Assembly (NCBI GenBank): GCA_947069175.1
Contig: CAMTDV010000007.1
Span: 51,355,681 to 51,419,680, forward strand
DNA length: 64,000 nucleotides
Direction of reading: 5' to 3'
DNA from: Scalesia atractyloides
Taxonomy: Eukaryota; Streptophyta; Magnoliopsida; Asterales; Asteraceae
Part shown: positions 57,496 to 64,000 of the stretch, piece after piece
How positions within the stretch are numbered: the first letter of the stretch is position 1
Layout of the letters: the number at the start of each line of letters is the position of its first letter
Made by a program: the position numbers and the translations under genes
Notes under the pieces: model-generated
What the model was told of the DNA's origin: nothing
Database searches by the model: none
Seen by the model: the letters and a program-made list of their open reading frames with translations, nothing else

Positions 57496-59084
57496 ATTCA
57501 TTCAGATTCAGGTAGTTGTGTTTTATGCTCACATTGTGTTTTATATGTGTAGCGTGGGTGCCACCCATTGTATTTGGCCTCAAACTTAGCTACCGTTGCG
57601 CTGTTGTCCAACACCTCGATTTTGTTGTCCCTTAGATTGAAACACACACAATAGTAATGTGTATCGTATAGTACCGGTATAAACACGAGCGTTATGTCTC
57701 GTACGTTTTTCACACCAGCAGATACTAACAAAGACTCCATGTTTTTCGCGAAAGTTGTTGCCCTTATTTTGTCACTTGACGCACAATCGTTTGCATTCTA
57801 TATATAAAGCATTTATGAGAAAGAATATTATAAATCAAACAAATTTCTATTACGAATGATCTCATTACTTTATACTTACTAACATATTAACTGAACAGAA
57901 TATGCGTGAGATGCTGCCTTTTTAATAGAACCTTTCCTCATAGTTAAGTAATTCTGCCCATGCGCTTATTACACTTATATGTAGGGTCACTCCGGGAAAT
58001 AATGATTCCAACGGAGACCTCATTACCAGCACACCCTTGGCAGTTTTAAAGACAATATCCCTAACATTTAAATGAGTATTGAAATAAGTCATTTGAAACA
58101 TCAGGTGAGTTTTATTCAAATATGTTATAATAAAGCAGTTTGTGTTTTGTCACAAGCTTGTGTTTTATCACTAGTTCCTTTTACATCATTTTTTATGAGT
58201 TAGACGCAAACATATATTCATAATGTTCAGATCAACTGTGTTTTAACAACATAATGTACATCATAATTTATTATCACACTAAATAAAAATCATGTGTGTT
58301 TTATCAGCAGAGTTCTGACCCTACTGTGTAAACTGAACTGTGTTCAGATCAACTGTGTTTTAACAACGTAATTTACTCCATAATTTATTATCACATTAAA
58401 TAAAAATCATGCGTGTTTTATCAGCAGAGTTCTGACCCTACTGTGTAAACTGAACTGTGTTTAGATCAACTTTGTTTTAACAACGTAATTTACTCCATAA
58501 TTTATTATCACATTAAATAAAAATCATGTGTGTTTTATCAGCAGAGTTCTGACCCTGCTGTGTAAACTGAATTGTGTTCAGATCATAAAACACAACCTTT
58601 TTTCACTTCCATTGTCTAAAACACAATCACCTACAAGTGTCGGCCATCATATCCATATCATCTGAAGCTCATAGCTATACAAACCATTTATTTATTAAAA
58701 CACAACTTACATCAAGTTAATGGTAACAAAATCTTTACTTTTTTTATATTCAGGCACAACGATGATCATCATGATCATAAAACACATTATCAAAAACACC
58801 ATCAGCTAAAAACCCCTGAATCGCTATTTATAAAACCATAACGAAATGTTTATGTTAAAACACATACCTGTAACTACAAAAGGCTTCTTAGGGTTTCTTT
58901 CTTTTTTTGATCGTAGTTTCCATAACCTCTGGAATGTTCGTGTTCTTGAATCTCTTTCCTAAAACCAAGAAAATTTGTTAAATAAAACACACCTACAAAG
59001 TTCCCCCGTGCCGTAAAACACATAAAACAACTTAGATTGTTGCATATGCTTATATTTCAAAGCAAATCTTTTATCTTCATCCAT
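57496..59084 (-). pseudogene. Ulp1-like protease relic of MULE A, copy B (C-terminal half deleted)
   Basis: It reads from ATG at 59084 on the minus strand. The second segment (about 57922-58119) is open here and reads RDIVFKTAKGVLVMRSPLES and FPGVTLHISVISAWAELLN. The His/Asp segment (57498-57740, THYYCVCFNL, EVLDNS) follows. The Cys-bearing segment present in copy A is gone through the deletion at the retrotransposon junction, so the catalytic triad cannot form. Confidence 0.72.
58225..58575. repeat. Tandem array in MULE A, copy B
   Basis: It is the counterpart of 10939-11288, with three units of about 117 bp starting GTTCAGATCAACTGTGTTTT. Confidence 0.9.
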
Positions 59085-60174
59085 GATTCTCGCTATATTT
59101 GGTGTGAATATAGGGTTTCGAATATGTATTGAGAGAGAGAGAAGGAAAATCACGTGAATATAGGGACGTGTGTAATCTCTGATGGTTCTACGATTGATTT
59201 AAAACATGTTAAATGACCGAAATAGCCCTATCCTACTAAAACAATTAAATAAAGAAACACAGATATTAGAAGATTGCCATTGACTTAATCTCAACCATTA
59301 AACACACCCATCGGATAGCCCAGATCGCTTCCTACACTTTACAATAAAAACACGGCGCAGCAACCCTACTATATATACATATATATATATATATTATATA
59401 TATATATATGGTTAGGGTAAGGTTCATGCGAGAACCACCTTTATTGTGAGAACCGCGAGAACCAATGTGAACATATGACATTAGTGTAAATATGTAACAA
59501 AATTTAAATTAGCAGCCCGCCTCCTCCTACTAGACTTCAAACAACAATTAAATCATCTTTTTTATTCGGTTCACGTCCGACACTACAAAATCTCCAAAAT
59601 TCGTCATCTCAGTTCACATTCGACACTCCAAAATCTCCAAAATTCGTCATCTCGATCTTACCATTCATCGTGTACTCGTCATACAATCGAAATTAGGACA
59701 ATAAGAACCGACTCATCGATCATATATTTGTCATCTATTCGAAATTAGGGCAATAAGAGCATAATCATCGAAGACTGTAACACAATTAGGGAGAATCTGA
59801 AGAACAAATGTCCAACGGACTCGCCGTAACCTAGTTATTGTCGGAATATTCAGCATCGATACACCATTCCGTGAATTTGTAAGTTTATACACTTTGTTTT
59901 GGACTTTAATATGATAACATGATCTTATCATCGCTTCAGATTTTTTATTTGTTAATATGACGCTTAAATCGTCGTTTTGTATCTGCACTAGTGAAAATTA
60001 TGTGATATATATGATTTTTGAGGGATTGGGGTGATTCTTGTGATAGAACTATATGGAATGTGGTATTTATGTGTTTTTTTTTTGTATGTAGTTTTGTTAG
60101 TGATTAATGTTAGATATGATTGGTGGTAATACGAAATTTGATTTGGTAAGGGTTAGGGTTTTTGTATTGAAGCA

Positions 60175-60780
60175 AACTTATTGATAAGGTCAACCATGTT
60201 AATGCACATGTGCATAGTTATGCACATATGCATTTTTTGCCAGATTAGGTTAATAAGGTCAATCATGTTGATGCAAATGTGTACAATTATGCACATGTGC
60301 ATAATTTGGTAGAATAGGTTAAATAGGTCATTCATGTTGATGTTGATATTGATGTACATGTGTAGAGTTATGCACATGTGCATAGTTTGCCAAAATTTGT
60401 CAACAAGGTCATTTATTTTGTTGCACATGTGCATAATTTACGATAATACTTTTATTACTTATTAATGTTAATTATGATTGGTGGTAATACGAAATTTGAT
60501 TTGGTAAGGGTTAGGGTTTTTTTATTGAAACAAACCTTTTTATAAGGTCAGTCATGTTAATGCACATGTACATATGCATATTTTGCAAGATTATTTCAAT
60601 AAGGTCAGTCATGTGGATGCAAATGTTCATACTTAGGCACATGTGCATACTTTTCTAGAATATGTTAATACGATTATTCATGTTGATGTACATGTGCATA
60701 GTTATGCACATGTGCGTAGTTTGTTAGAATTAGTTAGCAATGTAGTTTTTGTTGATGCACGTGTGCATATTGTATATGGA
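60175..60780. repeat. Degenerate tandem repeat with ATGCACATGTGCAT palindromes
   Basis: Units of roughly 70-80 bp read AAGGTCA(A/T)(T/C)CATGTT, GATGCACATGTGCATAGTTA, TGCACATGTGCATA and TTTGCCAGA. Perfect or near-perfect 14-bp palindromes occur near 60202, 60219, 60289, 60370, 60422, 60692 and 60705. About 210 bp of flank (GGTGGTAATACGAAATTTGA) is itself duplicated (60121 and 60480). More palindromes lie at 61398, 61606, 61796, 61852, 62789, 62857 and 62966. Confidence 0.85.
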
Positions 60781-62059
60781 AACGATAAAGTGAATGTTAA
60801 TGCACATATTCATTGAGATTGTATGTTTGTCAATTCTTTGTTTTGTTTATTATTGTAGACCAATAATGGAAAAAAATCGAAGAAGGTAACTTTCATTTTG
60901 AAATTAAGGGATGAATGGTCACAAAATGTTGGATACAATGGAAGATGATTACACAATGGTTAAACAAAGAGGTAAAAAAGGTTGCTTAGTATTTGATGAT
61001 GCAATTGGGAGTTTATGCGCATGTTCATCCTTTAATTAATTTCATGTTAAATGTTTTATGTAAACACATTAAATATATCGAATGCAGGTGCACAAGAAGA
61101 AAAAAAAGCATAAAGAGGAGGACAAGTAAGCGAAATCACGATGAAACATTGAACAAGTAAGCGAAATCCCTTCATTACTTCACAGATTACAGGGTGTTCG
61201 CTATTCGACATTAGAGATGTATAAAGGGAGTGGTGAGAAGTTTGATTGCAGATTCAACAAAGATAAAGAAATTCAAGACATGTAGCTTAAGAACATGAGG
61301 ATCAAGATAACAACAAAATTGCTGTTATAAGAGGTGAATGGTCATGTTTGTTAATATATGATGTATTAGGTTGTTTGTTGGAGGAAATGTTGGTACTGCA
61401 CATGTGCATATAGGTATTGTATAATGTATTACAGATGGTTATATTTGCTATTTTAGGATGTAATATAATATGTTGTTTGGTATAGTATATGTTAGTGATG
61501 CATATGTGCAATAATGAATGTTGATCGGATTATGTGATTCTTATGATGAGGGTGTTATATTTACTTGTTGTAACACAAACATTGTGTGATAATGTGTTAA
61601 TGTCGGTAATGCACATGTGCATTAATAAAAAAAACAATAAACACATTAGTAATTCATATGTATGTTTGAAATATTGTATATTTGTTTATATCATGTTACG
61701 TATGTGGTACCCTATTATGTATGGGGTACCACATTACATATGTTGATGTATATGTAAAGGAAAATGGATTACATGTAATTAAAAAATATACATGTATGCA
61801 CATGTGCATTGTACTAAACAGTAACCATGTGGAATGAAATAGTAAACATGTATGCACATGTGCATTGGTCGAAACAGTAGCCATGTTGGTAATATATGTT
61901 AGGTGGTTAATAATGAAATTATATATGATTATGTATAATAAGTAACTGATAACAAAGTATCATGATCGTAATCATAATCTATGAATACGTAAAGTGCAAA
62001 AAGTGATTTTAAACAAAAAAATATAAACAAGACGAATAATGCTTAGAAATTGTTTTTCA

Positions 62060-63552
62060 TCATATATAGGCTAATATAAAATCATCGGTTGCTTTACGAC
62101 GCCTAGATAAACGTCTAAGAGGTTGCTCATGTTCATATATATATATATGTATGTATATGTGTAGTATCTTCATTAGTATCATTGGATTCAACATAATTGG
62201 AACAAGAATTAGGTTCATCATCAGGGGGAGATCGGGAGTACAGTAGCGATAATAGCAACACATTTAGCTCCATAGATTTAGCTGCTCCTACAGCAATTTG
62301 GCAGACTTTACTTTTATCACAGTTGCGCGAATCAATGCCGTAAACATATTTTCATTGCATTTGATTCAGAATCAGTGATTTTTTGGCTGTCCTTCTTTTG
62401 AGCATAATATGTATTGATGTGTACGTATATTCATTCCAGGATTGTCAAATGTATAAGTATATTTATTGCCAGATAGTCGGGATATTTTTTGTTATTTGAG
62501 GTGCCCATACGAGTGGAAAAGCCAGATTTTGTAGCAAATGTGTTGTATATCATAACAACGTTATCCCAACTGTTAACCGTAATATTTACAATAAGGATGT
62601 ATTTGGTATCAACATCGGGTGTCAAATATGGTGTGCCATTAGGTGTAAAATGTACAGCAGTTGTAATTATTCCTGTATACATAAAAAACATATAACATTG
62701 TAATTAATAAGGTATATGGTATGTATACGCATGATGTATGTTTGTTTGACAATTATTGGTGATAAGTGTGGGGTGTTGGTAATGTGATGCACATATGCAT
62801 AATTATGTGCTGATGGTTAACAATTTATTTGTGATGATTACGGAGTGTTGTCAACATAATGCACATGTGCATGTGTATGTAATGTATGAAAACATACGTA
62901 ATGACTGTAAAATACAGTGATTTGTTGAATTTTTATTAGTGATGAGCATTGGGTGTTGGTAATGTGATGCACGTGTGCATAATTATGTACTATTGGTTAA
63001 CAGTTTAGATGATTACGTAGTGTTGGCAACATAATGCACATGTGTAGGATTACGTAATGTATGAAAATATAAATAATGTCTGTAAAAAACATTGATTTGT
63101 GTTATGTTTTAATGACAAAAAAGAAAAAGATAATAATTGTATATGGATTATGGGGTGTTGCAACATAATGCATATATTCATGATTATGGTATGAGTGTAA
63201 ATAAAAGTGATTTACTTAAAGAGAGAATAATGAAGCACATAAGTGTAAATTATTGAAACATATATAAATGTTTAATACCTTTAGTTTCAAAATGTATGAA
63301 TTGCAACTGTTGTTGATCTAAATTTGTAGTTGCTATTGTGATTGATGTTGAGTGGTGTCACAAGATTGAGTGTTCAGATACGATGGCATTGTCTGATGTA
63401 AACATTGATGTAACAATAGATTCAAGGGTTTGAATATCTAAGGTATGAAGATTGTGTTAACAATCAACTGAGTTAGACCTAAATTCGTTACTGTTAGCAA
63501 ATGGACCAGCAGATGGACGAGGATCGATATGTGATGAATTGGAAGATACCAT
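62060..63552 (-). pseudogene. FAR1-type transposase relic of MULE B
   Basis: On the minus strand, ATG at 63552 starts a short serine/proline-rich N-terminus (SSNSSHIDPRPSAGPFANSN). After an intron-like gap a FAR1-like piece appears at 62690-62395: TPYLTPDVDTKYI, NSWDNVVMIYNTFATKSGFS, TRMGTSNNKK, then in another frame QYILCSKEGQPK. The MULE transposase core does not follow. 62340-62060 is a different, degenerate stretch. So the coding part has an internal deletion and frame breaks. The match to the FAR1 domain of MULE A (AYNFYKACTDAGGWTVRKGT, KYFVCSKEGHK) is by pattern only. Confidence 0.5.
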
Positions 63553-63878
63553 AGCTGTATGAATGGATTACGTCGCTGATGGTCTTATCGTCGGAGAAGT
63601 TGTCATTGTGGTGGTGGGGGTGATGTGTTTGCGTCGATTAGGTAACCGTGGATGCCACTGTGTACGCCGCCGTGAACGGTGGTAAAACCATATTAGGTCT
63701 CGCTGTCACCGTCATGATCAGTGGTAGAAAGAACAAATCTGGTAGAGAGAATAGTGATAGAGAAAGGATACGTGCGTGTTATAATAATCATGATATATTT
63801 ACAAAATTTCCACGTGTTCACATTGGTTCTCGTAGTTCTCTTCTCGCAATAAAGGGTGGTTCCTAATGGATCCTTATC

Positions 63879-63914
<36 letters not shown>

Positions 63915-64000
63915 ATATATATATATTAGCATTGTTTACAAAATTACAATCAATGTGTTATATTACTAATACATCTAACTCTAATATTAACGTTAGGCTT
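63879..64000. repeat. TA microsatellite and window edge
   Basis: A (TA)n run at 63878-63926 is followed by about 75 bp of AT-rich sequence with no feature. Confidence 0.8.

Larger units (their letters stand above)
45532..59370. mobile_element. MULE A, copy B, interrupted by an LTR retrotransposon
   Basis: The same termini as in copy A are found at 45532 (AGTAGGAGTTGACTATAAAG) and 59370. The element is split at 48417 by the retrotransposon and resumes at 57496, with the 535 bp that carry the Cys half of the Ulp1 relic missing. Confidence 0.8.
38577..59934. repeat. Segmental duplication, copy B (right)
   Basis: It matches 1-12868 in order and orientation. The differences are a 9-kb LTR retrotransposon at 48418-57495, a 535-bp loss at the same place (copy A 9677-10211), and only one unit of the MULE B terminus. 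Copy B continues past the copy A break into the rest of MULE B, so it shows the unbroken arrangement on the right side. Confidence 0.95.
59410..63878. mobile_element. MULE B: TIR element with FAR1-domain relic and palindrome clusters
   Basis: The left end GGTTAGGGTAAGGTTCATGC, GAGAACCACCTTTATTG, GAGAACCAATGTGAACA is inverted at the right end (TGTTCACATTGGTTCTCG, CTCGCAATAAAGGGTGGTTC, GGATCCTTATC). The element is 4.47 kb and lies between TA microsatellites. A degenerate FAR1 domain lies on the minus strand near the right end. Much of the interior is non-coding repeat built round ATGCACATGTGCAT. It shares termini with the 0.9-kb element at 5519-6437 and may be, or derive from, its autonomous partner. 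Confidence 0.75.

Noticed and set aside
60153..61884. Small ORFs rich in Met-His-Cys (minus strand, 60153-60434, 61302-61511, 61696-61884)
   Set aside because: They are translations of the repeated palindrome ATGCACATGTGCAT, not proteins.

Overview
The window looks like repeat-rich nuclear DNA of a flowering plant. It is very AT-rich, has spliced eukaryotic genes with GT-AG introns, and holds plant-type MULE (FAR1 and Ulp1), hAT, Helitron and LTR-retrotransposon sequences. The ankyrin/PGG gene with a copia-gag-like N-terminus suggests Asteraceae (Artemisia, Tanacetum or Chrysanthemum type). That placement is an inference from remembered family resemblance, not a database result.

Layout. Positions 1-12868 and 38577-59934 are two near-identical direct copies (A and B) of one segment, offset by about 38.6 kb. 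Each copy holds a broken 5' half of an ankyrin-repeat gene (minus strand), an hAT MITE, a long-TIR element, and a 5.3-kb MULE (MULE A). MULE A carries a decayed FAR1-type transposase on the plus strand and a Ulp1-like protease relic on the minus strand, so the two genes converge. Each copy then enters a second MULE (MULE B). MULE B is complete only in copy B (59410-63878) and carries a FAR1-domain relic and many copies of the palindrome ATGCACATGTGCAT. In copy A it is cut off at about 12868, exactly inside the TIR of a small MITE.

Between the copies lie two host genes. A TRAP-alpha (translocon-associated protein subunit alpha) gene with eight recognisable exons sits at 13611-16780 on the plus strand; its reading frame is doubtful at one junction. 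The 3' half of an ankyrin/PGG-domain membrane protein gene sits at 25221-26393 on the minus strand. Its splice phase fits the truncated 5' half in copy B, so they may be two parts of one gene separated by a repeat-filled intron of about 13 kb. The rest is MITEs, Helitron-like ends, tandem repeats, a 1.3-kb imperfect inverted repeat and AT-rich DNA.

The most unusual object is a non-autonomous LTR retrotransposon (48418-57495) inserted in MULE A of copy B only. It has 2.6-kb LTRs, a tRNA-iMet-type primer binding site, a polypurine tract and a frameshifted gag with zinc knuckles, but no visible pol. Each LTR carries four tRNA-like modules in tandem at about 170-bp spacing. Each module has a strong D-arm-like hairpin, a B-box-like sequence and a downstream T-run, and all four lie in the presumed transcribed leader. 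A fifth tRNA-like module lies on the opposite strand upstream of the TATA box. The pol-less interior holds two interleaved families of hairpin-forming repeats. This is my best candidate for an undescribed system.
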